From a virus, in IMG/VR virus record IMGVR_UViG_3300043395_003730, positions 1 through 38,370 of that record: a DNA stretch of 38,370 bases. One strand, given 5' to 3'. The position numbers were made by a program, and so were the translations under genes. This document shows positions 28,537-37,920 of the stretch, in pieces. The notes under the pieces are model-generated. The model made no database searches and was not told where the DNA came from. It saw only the letters and a program-made list of their open reading frames with translations. Within the stretch, counting starts at the first letter, position 1, and every line of letters starts with the position of its first letter.

Positions 28537-28862
28537 GCGCCACGATGAACGGGCAGGCGATGTGGGACGGGCGGAGCGACTCGACGGCTTCGCGCTGCGC
28601 CGATCTGCTGGAGCGGGGGCTGCGCAAGTTTGGCATCAGCACGCCGTCCGCGCTGGTGGTGAAGCCCACCAAGGGGCGCGACGTGACGTGGATGCGCAAC
28701 GGGAGCACGCTGGGACGCGATGGGCGACGGCTGGAAAACTACCCGGATGTGACCGGCCTGTCGGTAGACCAGATCGCGGAAAAGTTTGGCCTGCGCAAGC
28801 AGGTCGCCGGGCGCTTGCTGTGCATCCAGAGCCGTCGCCGGACGGCGGGAGGTGGACGGTGA
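28533..28862 (+). CDS. Hypothetical early protein with C-terminal HTH
   Basis: A 109-residue basic protein. The C-terminal segment YPDVTGLSVDQIAEKFGLRK, then QVAGRLLCIQSRRR, looks like a helix-turn-helix (DQIAEKFGLRKQVAGRLL). The N-terminal part is helical. It overlaps both neighbours by 4 bases. Confidence 0.5.
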   Translation: MSATMNGQAMWDGRSDSTASRCADLLERGLRKFGISTPSALVVKPTKGRDVTWMRNGSTLGRDGRRLENYPDVTGLSVDQIAEKFGLRKQVAGRLLCIQSRRRTAGGGR

Positions 28863-29155
28863 ACACCATCACGGGAGCGGACTGGGCGCGGGTGTTGCCT
28901 GCGGTGCGGGCTCGGCGCCGGCCGGCGGCGGTGCGGGCGCGGATGTTTAACGGGCCGATCTGCCCGGTGTGCGGGCTGCCGGGGCTCCGGCGCGAGATGC
29001 TGGGCGGGGTGCGGGTGGTGCATGGCGCCGACTCGTGCTGGATGCCGTCGCCGGAGAGCGTGGCGGCGGCCGGTCTGGTGGGCTCGGGCACGCGGCTGGG
29101 GGTGGCGTCGCCGCAGTTGGTTTTGAACCTCGACGCGCGGGAGGTCTGCGCGTGA
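28859..29155 (+). CDS. Hypothetical early protein with CPVC motif
   Basis: A 98-residue protein with GTG start preceded by GGAGG and overlapping the previous stop. CPVCGLPGLRRE resembles a zinc-knuckle half. A second cysteine set is not evident, apart from C59 and the C-terminal cysteine. Function unknown. Confidence 0.45.
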   Translation: MNTITGADWARVLPAVRARRRPAAVRARMFNGPICPVCGLPGLRREMLGGVRVVHGADSCWMPSPESVAAAGLVGSGTRLGVASPQLVLNLDAREVCA

Positions 29156-29979
29156 TCCACGACGAGATGGGGCGGTGTTTTGTGATCGGCACGGAGGGTC
29201 CCGAGGGGATCGACCGGCGCACCCCGCTGGACGCCCTGCTCGAGGGCGAGATGCCGCTCTCGCGTGAGGATTTGATGACGGTGGGGGTGGAGGCGATCCG
29301 CGCCTTCCATGCCTGGGTGTGCGACCAGGGCGCGCACCCGCGGGCGGTGGCGGGGCGGCTGGTGACGGCGTCGCAACACTACGCGCCGTGGGCGGCGAAG
29401 CTCTCGGCGGCGGAGGTGCAGGGTCTGCTGGGCGCGCCGGAGTGCCGCGAGGCGGCGATGATGCGGGTGCTGTTGGGCAACCCGAAGGCGCGGGCGAAGG
29501 CGCTGCGCGACCATGCGGCGCGAATCAATGCGGTGCTGGGCCGCGCCCACCGGCGGGAGGGGCACACCTGGGCGGCGGGCGAGGCGGGACAGCGGCTGGA
29601 GGTCTTGATCGTCGAGGACGAGCTGGCCGGCCCCGAGGAGCAGGCGGTGAGGGAGGAGGCGGTGCGCCGCTGGCTGCGCCAGATCTGGGCCGAGGGCGGC
29701 GGGCTGGCCGATGCGTTAAAGGCTTTTTATGCGCTCACACGCAGCTGCTGGCCGGAGCTGATCCTGAACATGAGCGGGGAGGAGGTGGCGACCTTCTTCG
29801 CCCAGACGCGGGCGGCGGAGAGCGAGCGGGTGCACCGCCTCGTCAATCGCCCGATCGAGCGGCACACGGGCCGGCACACGACGCTGCGCTTCCAAAAATC
29901 CACGGCGGCCTGCGGCAAATACAGCGCCGGCGCCAAGGGGAACACGCATCGCGCGGATTCAGCGCGGAAGGCGGCATAA
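29152..29979 (+). CDS. Hypothetical helical early protein
   Basis: A 275-residue protein with GTG start overlapping the previous stop. It is largely helical with Arg and Ala (REAAMMRVLLGNPKARAKAL; EEAVRRWLRQIWAEGGGLAD), and ends in a basic tail (HTGRHTTLRFQKS). It resembles a nucleic-acid binding or replication-accessory protein in position, ahead of ParB-like, primase-like and helicase genes, but no domain was recognised. Confidence 0.45.
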   Translation: MIHDEMGRCFVIGTEGPEGIDRRTPLDALLEGEMPLSREDLMTVGVEAIRAFHAWVCDQGAHPRAVAGRLVTASQHYAPWAAKLSAAEVQGLLGAPECREAAMMRVLLGNPKARAKALRDHAARINAVLGRAHRREGHTWAAGEAGQRLEVLIVEDELAGPEEQAVREEAVRRWLRQIWAEGGGLADALKAFYALTRSCWPELILNMSGEEVATFFAQTRAAESERVHRLVNRPIERHTGRHTTLRFQKSTAACGKYSAGAKGNTHRADSARKAA

Positions 29980-29989
29980 CTATTTTCCC

Positions 29990-30097
29990 ATGACGCTCGA
30001 AACACCCACTCGCCCCCTCGTTCGCTGCGCGTTCAAAAGCGCGCGCTCGCCGACGGCGCAGCTGAACGCATCGAGGTGCTCTGGCTGCGCAACGTAA
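29990..30097 (+). CDS. Possible 35-residue micro-gene
   Basis: An open frame of 35 residues from an ATG 10 bases after the previous stop, ending in TAA. It is Cys- and Arg-containing (RCSGCAT end). No ribosome-binding site is evident. It may be non-coding leader of the ParB-like gene. Confidence 0.2.
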   Translation: MTLETPTRPLVRCAFKSARSPTAQLNASRCSGCAT

Positions 30098-30108
30098 ACC
30101 TGGGGCTT

Positions 30109-30114
30109 TTGACC
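30109..30114 (+). promoter_or_regulatory. TTTTGACC junction motif ahead of the ParB-like gene
   Basis: A relative of the late-gene TTTGACA motif, 24 bases before the start; the only one found in the early arm. Confidence 0.3.
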
Positions 30115-30132
30115 TGAACCTTTTTCTTACCT

Positions 30133-32454
30133 ATGCATACCACAACCGACTCCAAATCCATCGCCACTTCGGTGGCTTCGTTGCCTGCCGAGCTCATCAA
30201 GGTGGCGCTCATCGACGCCTCGCCGCTGAACCCGCGCAAGGACTTCCCCGAGGAAAAACTGCGCGCCCTGGGCGAGAGCATGGCCACGCAGGGCCAGCTG
30301 GAGGCGTTGCTGGTGCGGTCCTCGAAGAAAAACCCCGGGCGCTACGAACTGGCCAATGGCGAGCGGCGCTGGCGGGCGGCGCAGTTGGTGGGCATCCTGG
30401 AGCTGGTCGCGAAGGTGTGCGACATGACGGACGCCGACATGGTCGAGCGTGCGCTGGCCATCGGCGCGGGCGACAACGTCGAGGCGCTGTCGGTGCTGGA
30501 GGAGTCGAATGGTCTGGTGCAGTTGATGAAGCTGCGCGGCTGGACGGAGCGCGAGATGGCGGAGCACCTGGGCCGCTCGGTGACGGCGGTGGCGCGGCTG
30601 CTCGCGCTGCAACACCTGCCGGCGAAGGCGCGGGCCGCGCTGGAGGACGGGCGGCTGGGCACGACGGTGGCGTATTATCTGGCGTCAATCCCCAACGCGG
30701 AGACGCGCGAGGCGACGGCGAAGGGCATCCTCGAGAGCGAGATCCATGGCGGGGTGATGCCGAAGGCGGCGGCGCTGACCTACATCCGCGACCATGTGTG
30801 CCGCTCGCTGCGCAACGTGCCTTTCGACATGGCGGCGGCGGATCTGGTGCCGGAGGCGGGGGCGTGCACAAACTGCCCGTGGAGGGCGGGGGCCAATCAG
30901 GAGAAGTATGGCGACATCTACGACGCGAAGGCGCGGGGCGGGGTGGACAAGTGCATGAACCCGGCGTGCTTTGAGCAGAAGATCGAGGCCCACCGGGTGC
31001 GCCTGCTGGCGAAGGTGGCGGTGGACGGCAAGGTGCCGCTCTCGAAGGATGAGAACAAGCGGGTGTTTCCGCCGCAGGAGAAGGGGGTGCACTTCGCGAG
31101 CGACTTCGTGCCCTACAACGAGCGGCCGTCGCCGGATCTGCTCAAGAAGGAAGTGGCGCCCTCGAGCGTGCCGACTTGGCGCGAGATGACGGCGGGGCGC
31201 GAGGTGAAGGTGTTTGTGGGCATGCACCAGGACGGCCACGCCGTGGAGCTGGTGAAGCGTGACGAGGCGCTGGCCGCGGCTGACCTCAACGAGCGCAAGG
31301 TGTTTAACGAGGCGGAGGTGAAGCGCGGGACGGTGACGAAGCCGGACCGGAGCGCGGCCGAGGCCTCGCGGGTGGAGCAGGAGCGCGAGGAGAAGGCGGC
31401 GCGGGCCAAGGCCGAGAAGGCGCAGCGGAAAAAGGATACGGCGGCGGCGAGCTTCCTGCGCGAGATCGCGGACAACATGCTGCCCCCGAACAAAGACTCG
31501 GCGGCGGGGCTGGTGCTGTGGACGCTCCTCTACGATCTGGCGGTCGAGCGGCTGACGGCGGAGGAGATTGCCTTTGTGGTGCGTGCCTGGGATCAGGATG
31601 TGGAGGAGGGCAAGCGCAACCGCGCCGGGCTGGATGAGCTCGGCGGCCAGATGGGCGTGCGCGAATTGCAGGCGCTGGTGGTGATGATGAGCCTCGCCCC
31701 GCGGGTGCGGGCCGAAGGCGCGGAGGGAGAGCTGGCGAACGAGTGGTGGAGCGCGCTGTGCGCGGTAGAGTCGCCGTCGGTGGCCGGTGAGGATGGGTCT
31801 CGCGAAGGAAGCGAAGGGGGCGAAGACGAAACCGATCCCGAAGTGTTGCTCAACCAACAGGACGGGCTGCGGTATGAGGTCGAGGAGCTGCTGGTGAAGA
31901 CCGGCAACACTGAGACGGCCCAGCTTGATGCCGTCGCGAAGCTGGTGGGGCTGAAGAAGTGGGACGAGGTGCAGACCCTCGAACACCTCGCGAAGGTTCG
32001 TGACTGCCTCAAGCGGGTGCTGGAGGTGAAGGGGGGCGAAAAGCCGGCGGAGCCGGAGCGGCTGCCGACGACGGTGGATCAGGCGATCATCGACGAGGAG
32101 ACGGCCAACGCGGAAACGGACTTCGATCCGGAGCAAGTCGCTCGCTTTGCGAGCTGGTTTTGTGACCTGCATGTGACGACGAAGGACGGCGCCCCGCGCC
32201 TGCGCACCGAGGCGGAGCACCTTGGCGGCGAGGCGGTGTTGGCCTTGGTGAAGCAGGAGCAAGAGGCGGACGTGCGGCTTTTTATTGAGTGGCTGACTAC
32301 CGGCCCGCGTCGCAAGGTGCCGGGCACGGCTTATAGCGCGGCCGATTTGCATAACATGCTGCTGGCGCACCAGCACGCCCGGGAGATGGGCGCGCAGATC
32401 GCCGCCGCCAAAAAGCCCAAGGCCAAGAAGGCGAAGAGGGAGGGCGCGAAATGA
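30133..32454 (+). CDS. Large ParB/Spo0J-like protein
   Basis: A 773-residue protein. The N-terminus has the ParB domain (IDASPLNPRKDFPEEKLRAL, then NGERRWRAAQL, residues 75-85, the CTP-binding GERR box), followed by a helix-turn-helix (MAEHLGRSVTAVARLLALQHL). Next comes a Cys cluster (CTNC and, 25 residues later, CMNPACF), as in plasmid and phage ParB-like proteins. Residues from about 390 form a charged coiled coil, and the C-terminal 250 residues are unassigned. No ParA is encoded, so partition in the usual sense is doubtful; roles in replication control or nuclease activity are alternatives. Codons near 31800 contain an inverted CCTTCGC repeat. Confidence 0.8.
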   Translation: MHTTTDSKSIATSVASLPAELIKVALIDASPLNPRKDFPEEKLRALGESMATQGQLEALLVRSSKKNPGRYELANGERRWRAAQLVGILELVAKVCDMTDADMVERALAIGAGDNVEALSVLEESNGLVQLMKLRGWTEREMAEHLGRSVTAVARLLALQHLPAKARAALEDGRLGTTVAYYLASIPNAETREATAKGILESEIHGGVMPKAAALTYIRDHVCRSLRNVPFDMAAADLVPEAGACTNCPWRAGANQEKYGDIYDAKARGGVDKCMNPACFEQKIEAHRVRLLAKVAVDGKVPLSKDENKRVFPPQEKGVHFASDFVPYNERPSPDLLKKEVAPSSVPTWREMTAGREVKVFVGMHQDGHAVELVKRDEALAAADLNERKVFNEAEVKRGTVTKPDRSAAEASRVEQEREEKAARAKAEKAQRKKDTAAASFLREIADNMLPPNKDSAAGLVLWTLLYDLAVERLTAEEIAFVVRAWDQDVEEGKRNRAGLDELGGQMGVRELQALVVMMSLAPRVRAEGAEGELANEWWSALCAVESPSVAGEDGSREGSEGGEDETDPEVLLNQQDGLRYEVEELLVKTGNTETAQLDAVAKLVGLKKWDEVQTLEHLAKVRDCLKRVLEVKGGEKPAEPERLPTTVDQAIIDEETANAETDFDPEQVARFASWFCDLHVTTKDGAPRLRTEAEHLGGEAVLALVKQEQEADVRLFIEWLTTGPRRKVPGTAYSAADLHNMLLAHQHAREMGAQIAAAKKPKAKKAKREGAK
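31797..31827 (-). repeat. CCTTCGC-type repeat, inverted, inside the ParB-like gene
   Basis: TCTCGCGAAGGAAGCGAAGG and following GGGCGAAG match the complement of 6489-6520. It encodes SREGSEGGEDE in an acidic linker. Confidence 0.75.
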
Positions 32455-32984
32455 GCGGCCAGATCCCGACCGGAATCGAGGCGCTGGTGTGCGGCGACAT
32501 CGCCGCGCGGCAAGCCCTCGGGATCAAGAAATACGGGCAGACCGTGGCGGATAACCCGCTGCCGCTGCGCGCCTGGCTCCGGCACGGCTACGAAGAGGCG
32601 CTGGATCTGGCGGTGTATTTGCGGCGGTCGATGGCCGAGATCGACGCGCGTGGTGGCTGCCTGAGTGACCCTGATATTGTGCAAAACCTCGTCCATATGG
32701 CCAAGGGACGAAACGAAGCGGCGGAGGCAATCTCTCGCCTGCTGGATGCCCAGGTGGCGGAGATTAAGCGGCTGCGCGAGAAGCAGGCTGAGTTGGTGGA
32801 GGAGTGCCATGTGCAAAAGCGCCATGTCGCGATCTTGACGGACTCGCTCGCCGAGGCCCGTGGGCGGCTGCGCGAGGCCGACGAGCGCCACGAGCGCGAC
32901 TACCAGGCGCATCACGAACTGGCGGCCAAGCACATGGCGCTGGTGGCGAAGATGCGTGAGATCGAGGCGAAGGGAGGAGCCTAA
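32451..32984 (+). CDS. MazG-like domain protein with coiled coil
   Basis: A 177-residue protein overlapping the ParB-like stop by 4 bases. The first 60 residues (RQALGIKKYGQTVADNP, then RAWLRHGYEEALDLAVYLRR) match the phage dATP/dGTP-pyrophosphohydrolase/MazG-type pattern, where KYG and EEALD contribute to nucleotide or metal binding. From residue 95 a long coiled coil (EIKRLREKQAELVEECHVQK) follows, an uncommon addition. It may clean or adjust nucleotide pools during replication. Confidence 0.6.
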   Translation: MSGQIPTGIEALVCGDIAARQALGIKKYGQTVADNPLPLRAWLRHGYEEALDLAVYLRRSMAEIDARGGCLSDPDIVQNLVHMAKGRNEAAEAISRLLDAQVAEIKRLREKQAELVEECHVQKRHVAILTDSLAEARGRLREADERHERDYQAHHELAAKHMALVAKMREIEAKGGA

Positions 32985-32986
32985 TC

Positions 32987-34063
32987 ATGGGAGCCAACAC
33001 ACACATCGAATGGTGCGACCACACGTTTAACCCGTGGGAGGGCTGCACGAAGGTTTCCCCAGGCTGCGCGAACTGCTACGCCGAAAAACGCAACGCCCGC
33101 TTCGGCGGGGGCACCGCCCCGAACTGGGGGAAAGGTGCCCCGCGGCGCCGGACGAGCGCCAGCAACTGGGCTCAGCCGGTGAAGTGGGATAAGGAGGCGC
33201 GTGTGGCGGAGCTAAATGCACAGGCCAAACAGTTCGAGCCAGGTGCCACGGTCGTATCAGCGCCACCCCATGTCCGCCCCCGCGTCTTCTGCGCGAGTCT
33301 CGCCGACTGGTTGGATGACGAGGTGGACACCGAATGGCTGGCGGACCTACTCAGGCTAATTCACAGCACGCCGCACCTCGAATGGTTGCTCCTCACGAAG
33401 CGCCCGCAGTCCTGGCGGTCGAGGATGGAGGCCGTCAAGGAGATCGACGGCGACAACGCGATTGCGTGGAATTGGACGAAATCGGAGCCGCATATTCCCT
33501 ACAACGTCTGGATCGGCACGAGCGTCGAGGACCAGACCCGCGCCGACGAGCGCATCCCCGCGCTGTTGAAGATCCCCGCCCGCGTGCGCTTCCTTTCGTG
33601 CGAGCCGTTGCTCGGCCCGGTGGACCTTGCGTTTGGCCATCCTAAGTGGCGGACCGCAGAGAGCTACCACGCCTATATCCACTGGGTCATCTGCGGCGGC
33701 GAGTCCGGCACCAATGCCCGCCCGATGCATCCGGATTGGGCTCGGGGCCTGCGCGATCAATGCAAGGCGGCCGGCGTGCCGTTCCTGTTCAAGCAGTGGG
33801 GCGAGTGGGCGCCCGGAGTTGCTCACCTAAAACGCTACAATCCAGCCAAGCCGGCGGAATATGTGAACGAGGTCCGGTGGGTCTCGACTGGTAAAACAGT
33901 CGGTATCACTGAGCATACTAAGCAGTGCAACCTCACTACGCCGCTGCGCGAGCCGCATCGCTTTGAAGATGGCGAAGTGCTTGCCTTCAAAATTGGTAAG
34001 AAGGAAGCCGGCCGCCTGCTCGATGGCATCGAGCACAACGCCTTCCCGGAGGTCGCACGATGA
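32987..34063 (+). CDS. DUF5131 (phage Gp37/Gp68) family protein
   Basis: A 358-residue protein. The N-terminus IEWCDHTFNPWEGCTKVSPG, then CANCYAE, is the family hallmark; cysteines 20, 27 and 30 (C-x6-C-x2-C) recall an iron-sulfur-binding triad of the radical-SAM type, although the spacing is not the classical one. Other conserved parts are VFCASLADWLD, NVWIGTSVED and VICGGESGTNARPMHPDWAR. Very common in phages and mobile elements, biochemical function unknown. The start is the ATG after GGAGGAG and the stop overlaps the next ATG (ATGA). Confidence 0.9.
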   Translation: MGANTHIEWCDHTFNPWEGCTKVSPGCANCYAEKRNARFGGGTAPNWGKGAPRRRTSASNWAQPVKWDKEARVAELNAQAKQFEPGATVVSAPPHVRPRVFCASLADWLDDEVDTEWLADLLRLIHSTPHLEWLLLTKRPQSWRSRMEAVKEIDGDNAIAWNWTKSEPHIPYNVWIGTSVEDQTRADERIPALLKIPARVRFLSCEPLLGPVDLAFGHPKWRTAESYHAYIHWVICGGESGTNARPMHPDWARGLRDQCKAAGVPFLFKQWGEWAPGVAHLKRYNPAKPAEYVNEVRWVSTGKTVGITEHTKQCNLTTPLREPHRFEDGEVLAFKIGKKEAGRLLDGIEHNAFPEVAR

Positions 34064-34371
34064 TCCTGCCCGAAAACTTCAACGCGCCGGAGATGCGGAC
34101 GGCGAAGTGCGCTCTGGTGGTCGGAAACTGGATCATGTGGAAGCGGCTCGGACATGGGCGCCAACTGATCGAGGAGCACTTTTGCCAGGCGGTGCGCGGG
34201 GGCACGGTGGCGGAGTTGCTCACCGATCGGCCGTTCACGGCTTCGCCCGCGCACCCTCGGCTCGAACTGCTTTGCGAGATGGAGGTGCTGGCGGTGTCCA
34301 CGCATGAGGAGCGCGCGGCGGAAATCGCAGGGAGAAAAATCCTAAATCCTAAACCGGAGGGTGACGCATGA
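34060..34371 (+). CDS. Hypothetical early protein
   Basis: A 103-residue protein with helical start (MRTAKCALVVGNWIMWKRLG) and an acidic-basic C-terminus. No family recognised. Overlaps both neighbours by 4 bases (ATGA), so it is translationally coupled to the DUF5131 gene. Confidence 0.5.
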   Translation: MILPENFNAPEMRTAKCALVVGNWIMWKRLGHGRQLIEEHFCQAVRGGTVAELLTDRPFTASPAHPRLELLCEMEVLAVSTHEERAAEIAGRKILNPKPEGDA

Positions 34372-34670
34372 TCCGGCCGCTCGCTCCGCTGCGTCCGGCG
34401 GCGGCCCGTCCGGGCGCCGTGGATGTAAATGTAACCCTCTCGATGAACGATGGCTCGCTGTGGCGGCCTCGGGTGTCGGACGGGCGGCTGGTGTTCGTCG
34501 GCCAGTCGAAGCCGGTGCGGCCGGCGGCGGGCGCGGAGATCCGCGTAGCTCCGCCGGCGGGGCTGCGGGTGCTCGATGAGGTCGAGCCGTGGCCAGGCCC
34601 CAAGGCGGCGGCCGCGCCGCCGAGGCCGCCGCCGCCGCCGAAGGCCGAGCCACCCGATGAGCTGTGGTGA
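34368..34670 (+). CDS. Hypothetical Pro/Ala-rich early protein
   Basis: A 100-residue protein with a small beta part (VDVNVTLSMNDGSLWRPRVS, then GRLVFVGQSK) and a C-terminal Pro/Ala/Lys-rich tail. No domain recognised. It starts within the stop of the previous gene; 58 bases separate it from the primase-like gene. Confidence 0.5.
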   Translation: MIRPLAPLRPAAARPGAVDVNVTLSMNDGSLWRPRVSDGRLVFVGQSKPVRPAAGAEIRVAPPAGLRVLDEVEPWPGPKAAAAPPRPPPPPKAEPPDELW

Positions 34671-34728
34671 GGCCCGAAACACCGCCCCCGCCGCCCCTTT
34701 TTTTAACTTTTAGAGAACAACGAAACCC

Positions 34729-36174
34729 ATGTCCACCCACGCAGAAAACTCCAAATCCCAGCCGGCCCGCTCTCAGGGCTCCTACTCGCCGCGCCCGCCT
34801 TCGGATGGGCAGCGGGAGTTGCTGCGCTTTTTCGGGCGCTCGGTGCCGGCGTCGGCCCGGGAGGCGTTTGAGGCGATTCAGCAGGAGATGAGTTCGCCGG
34901 CGGGGGAGTTGCGCTGGAGGGCGGAGCGGGCGCGGCGTTGCGTGGCGAAGATGGCGCCGAGCGTGAGCGGGCAGGGGGGGCACAATCAGGCGCTGAAGGT
35001 GGCGTGTGTGCTGGTGCAGGGATTTGACCTGCCGCTGAGCGAGGCGCGGGCGATCCTGGGGGAGTGGAACGGGGGGTGCACACCACCGTGGAGCGATAGC
35101 GAACTGGACCACAAGATCCGCTCGGCGGACAAGATGGGCGGGCTGCAAACGCCGGACGGGCTGCGGGCGCGCGGGTGCCTGGCGGCGGGCAAGGAGGGCA
35201 CGGCTTTCCGTCCGAACGCGCAGGCGCGGGCGGCCTCGGGCGGGGCGACGGAGACGGAGGCGAAGAAGAAAGTGCAGTTTGAACCGGAGACGCTGCGGCG
35301 GCTGGCGGGGCCGTGGGCGCAGACGGTGGATCTGGTGTGGCTGGCCAACCGGTCGGCGATGGACCCGGCGGAGGTGTCGGCGGAGAGGTTTTTGCAGGCG
35401 CTGTATCGTCCGGGCGAGAAGGTGTTGTGCTTTACGGATGACCGCAGCCAGGGCGAGGCGCTGTGGCCGGATGAGCGGCCGCCGCAAGCGGGGCCGCGCG
35501 GGGTGTGGTATCTGGCGCAGCCGGTGAGCGGGCAGCGTCTGCCGAACCCGCGGGCGGAGAAAAACGCGGACGGCTCGGCGCGGACGTCGCGGCGGATCGC
35601 GGAGTGTGTGACGGCTTTCCGGTATATGGTGCTGGAGAGTGACGAGGCGCCGGTGCGCGACTGGCTGGGCTTCATCGTGCAGATGCCGCTGCGCATCGAG
35701 GCGCTCTACACGAGCGGGGGCCGGAGCGTGCACGCGCTGGTGCGGGTGGACTGCGCGACGAAGGAGGAGTGGGATGCGGAAAAGCAGGCGCTCATGCCGT
35801 TTTTGATGGGGGCGCTGATGTGCGGGGCTGACCGCGGGACGTGGAGCGCGGTGAGGCTGACGCGCCTGCCGGGCTGCTGGCGGGCGGAGAAGAACAGCGC
35901 GCAGAAGCTGCTCTACATCCAGCCGGGTGCGGAGCTCCGGCCGATCTGCGAACTGCCGGTGGTGCGCGATGTGGAGGCGAGATGGTGCGCGCAGGCGGAC
36001 TTGGTGCGCGGTGACGACGAGGCTGCGTGGCTGCTGTGGCTGCGGCGTGGGCTGGAGTTTTACAAGCGAGTGAGCGACCGGTGCGCGGCGGCGCTGGTGG
36101 AGACGGAGCGGAGGGTGGCCGAGCTGGAGGCCGATGTGTCGAAGGTGTCGGGGGAGAAGGAGGCGAACCAATGA
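34729..36174 (+). CDS. Primase-like replication protein (PriCT plus AEP-like)
   Basis: A 481-residue protein. Residues about 62-136 (RAERARRCVAKMAPSVSGQG, GHNQALKVACVLVQGF, EWNGGCTPPWSDSELDHKI) match the primase C-terminal 1-like helical domain often found before helicases. Residues about 320-400 contain YTSGGRSVHALVRVD and VRLTRLPGCWR, which resemble archaeo-eukaryotic primase signatures (SGGxSxHxxV and RxPG). The order, helical domain first, is inverted relative to many primases. It is coupled to the helicase-like gene by ATGA and probably synthesises primers for phage replication. Confidence 0.7.
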   Translation: MSTHAENSKSQPARSQGSYSPRPPSDGQRELLRFFGRSVPASAREAFEAIQQEMSSPAGELRWRAERARRCVAKMAPSVSGQGGHNQALKVACVLVQGFDLPLSEARAILGEWNGGCTPPWSDSELDHKIRSADKMGGLQTPDGLRARGCLAAGKEGTAFRPNAQARAASGGATETEAKKKVQFEPETLRRLAGPWAQTVDLVWLANRSAMDPAEVSAERFLQALYRPGEKVLCFTDDRSQGEALWPDERPPQAGPRGVWYLAQPVSGQRLPNPRAEKNADGSARTSRRIAECVTAFRYMVLESDEAPVRDWLGFIVQMPLRIEALYTSGGRSVHALVRVDCATKEEWDAEKQALMPFLMGALMCGADRGTWSAVRLTRLPGCWRAEKNSAQKLLYIQPGAELRPICELPVVRDVEARWCAQADLVRGDDEAAWLLWLRRGLEFYKRVSDRCAAALVETERRVAELEADVSKVSGEKEANQ

Positions 36175-37880
36175 GTGGAAAACAGAGTGACCAAGCGAAG
36201 GCGGCCAACGCCGCGATGCGGAAGATGCTTGGCGCAAAGGCCGACGAGGCCGCGGCGCCGGTGACGTTGCGCGCCCTGCCGGGCGGGGCGGATGCCGAGG
36301 GCGACGGTAACGAGGGCGACCAGGCCCCGTGGATCGAGCTGCCGGGCGGCGGGCGGATGGATCGCGACTTCGCGCATGAGCTGGGAAACCTGCTGGCGGA
36401 GAAGATGATTTTTCGGCGCGAGAGCGAGGTGGTGACGGTGAACCCGGAGACGGGGGCATGTGACGTGATGAGCGCGGAGGCGTTTGTGACGCTGGCCGAG
36501 GACTACTGCGTGCCCTACATCAAGCGGCCGGTGAAGGGCGGGACGGACAATGTGCCAAAATCCATGAGCAAAGCGCAGGCCTCGGTGGTGTTGGCGAGCG
36601 CGGCTTTTCGCTACCGGCTGCGGAAGATCACGCGGGTGGGGTGGGTGACGGCGCCGGTGATCCGCGCGGATGGCTCGCTGCAACTGCTGCCGGAGGGCTA
36701 TGATGAGGAGACGGGGATATTTACCCTGCCGAGCCCGGTGACGGTGAAGGAGATCGAGCTGGCGCAGGCGGTGAGTTATCTGCGGGACCTGTTGAAGGAC
36801 TTCCCGTTTCACGATGAGCGGAGCCTGGCGGTGCAGATCTGCGCGATGTGCGCGGCGTGGGGGCATGGCTTGCAGGCGCTCACGGCGGCGCGGCTGGGCT
36901 TCGTATGGACGGCCAACTCGCACCGCTCGGGCAAGTCGTTGCTGGCGCAGCTGGCGATCACGCCGGCCTACGGGCTGGCGGAGGGCCAGACGATGGCGGA
37001 CCGGCAGGAGCTGCGCAAGATGCTCGACGCCGTGGCGCTCCAGGGTGGGCCGTATGTGTTTTTCGACAACCTCACCGGCCACATCCAGAGCGAGATCGTG
37101 GAGTCGTTCATGACGACGCCGATCTGGACGGGCCGCGTGATGGGGTCGCAGCGGATATTCAAAGCCCCGCGCTCGGCGGTGGTGTTTATCACGGGCAACA
37201 ACCTCACCGTCTCGCCGGACATCTCGGAGCGCACCCTGACGTGCAATCTCTACCTCGAGAACTTTGACCCCCAGGATCGCACGCTGGGGCGGATCATCGA
37301 CCCCATCACGTTGGCGACATCGGCCATGCGGTCGGACATCCTCAGCGCGATCTGGGCGATCATGCGCCACTGGGACAGCGCCGGCCGCCCATGGGCGGGC
37401 ACGCCGGAGAAGGCGCGCCGGCTGGCGGGCTTTGCCGAGTGGTCCGACATCTTTGGCGGCATGGTGCAGGCGGCGGGCTTCGGCAATCCGCTCGAGCGCC
37501 CGAAGGATGAGCAAAGCCCGAACAGCCGGGACGTCCACATGCGAACGCTGGTGGAGTTGCTGGCCAATGCCCTCGGCACTGATGCGATGGGCGAGTATGA
37601 GTTCCAGCAGATCGTCGACGCCTGCTACGACAACGAGCTTTTTACGTGGCTGTTCGATGGCCGCGTAAAGAAGGAGGAGAACGGCGAGGACTGGTTCGAG
37701 CTCAACTCGCGCAGCGCCGGCATCTTCGGCCTCCTCCTCACGAACGAGATGGCCGCGAAGAAGAAGGGTCGTATCTTCGGCCTGAAGGACGGCCGCCGGG
37801 TGCGCTTCTCCAAACGTGGCGAAGGCCGCGCCAAGCGTTACCAGGTGGAGATCCTGCCGGAGACTCCTCCCGCCGCGTAG
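36171..37880 (+). CDS. AAA+/SF3-type replicative helicase-like ATPase
   Basis: A 569-residue protein. Walker A ANSHRSGKS (248-256) and Walker B YVFFDN (295-300) followed by TGNNLTVSPDISERTL (sensor 1 and an arginine region) resemble the D5/DUF927-like ATPases used by phages as replicative helicases. The N-terminal 200 residues may contain DNA-binding elements; the C-terminal part (from about 490) resembles a winged helix with basic tail. The start overlaps the primase-like stop, so the two are likely made together. A terminator lies 40 bases beyond the stop, ending the early operon. Confidence 0.8.
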   Translation: MSGKQSDQAKAANAAMRKMLGAKADEAAAPVTLRALPGGADAEGDGNEGDQAPWIELPGGGRMDRDFAHELGNLLAEKMIFRRESEVVTVNPETGACDVMSAEAFVTLAEDYCVPYIKRPVKGGTDNVPKSMSKAQASVVLASAAFRYRLRKITRVGWVTAPVIRADGSLQLLPEGYDEETGIFTLPSPVTVKEIELAQAVSYLRDLLKDFPFHDERSLAVQICAMCAAWGHGLQALTAARLGFVWTANSHRSGKSLLAQLAITPAYGLAEGQTMADRQELRKMLDAVALQGGPYVFFDNLTGHIQSEIVESFMTTPIWTGRVMGSQRIFKAPRSAVVFITGNNLTVSPDISERTLTCNLYLENFDPQDRTLGRIIDPITLATSAMRSDILSAIWAIMRHWDSAGRPWAGTPEKARRLAGFAEWSDIFGGMVQAAGFGNPLERPKDEQSPNSRDVHMRTLVELLANALGTDAMGEYEFQQIVDACYDNELFTWLFDGRVKKEENGEDWFELNSRSAGIFGLLLTNEMAAKKKGRIFGLKDGRRVRFSKRGEGRAKRYQVEILPETPPAA

Positions 37881-37920
37881 CCCGAGGGCCGCCCGGCCTC
37901 GACCGGTGCGAACCAGTGCC

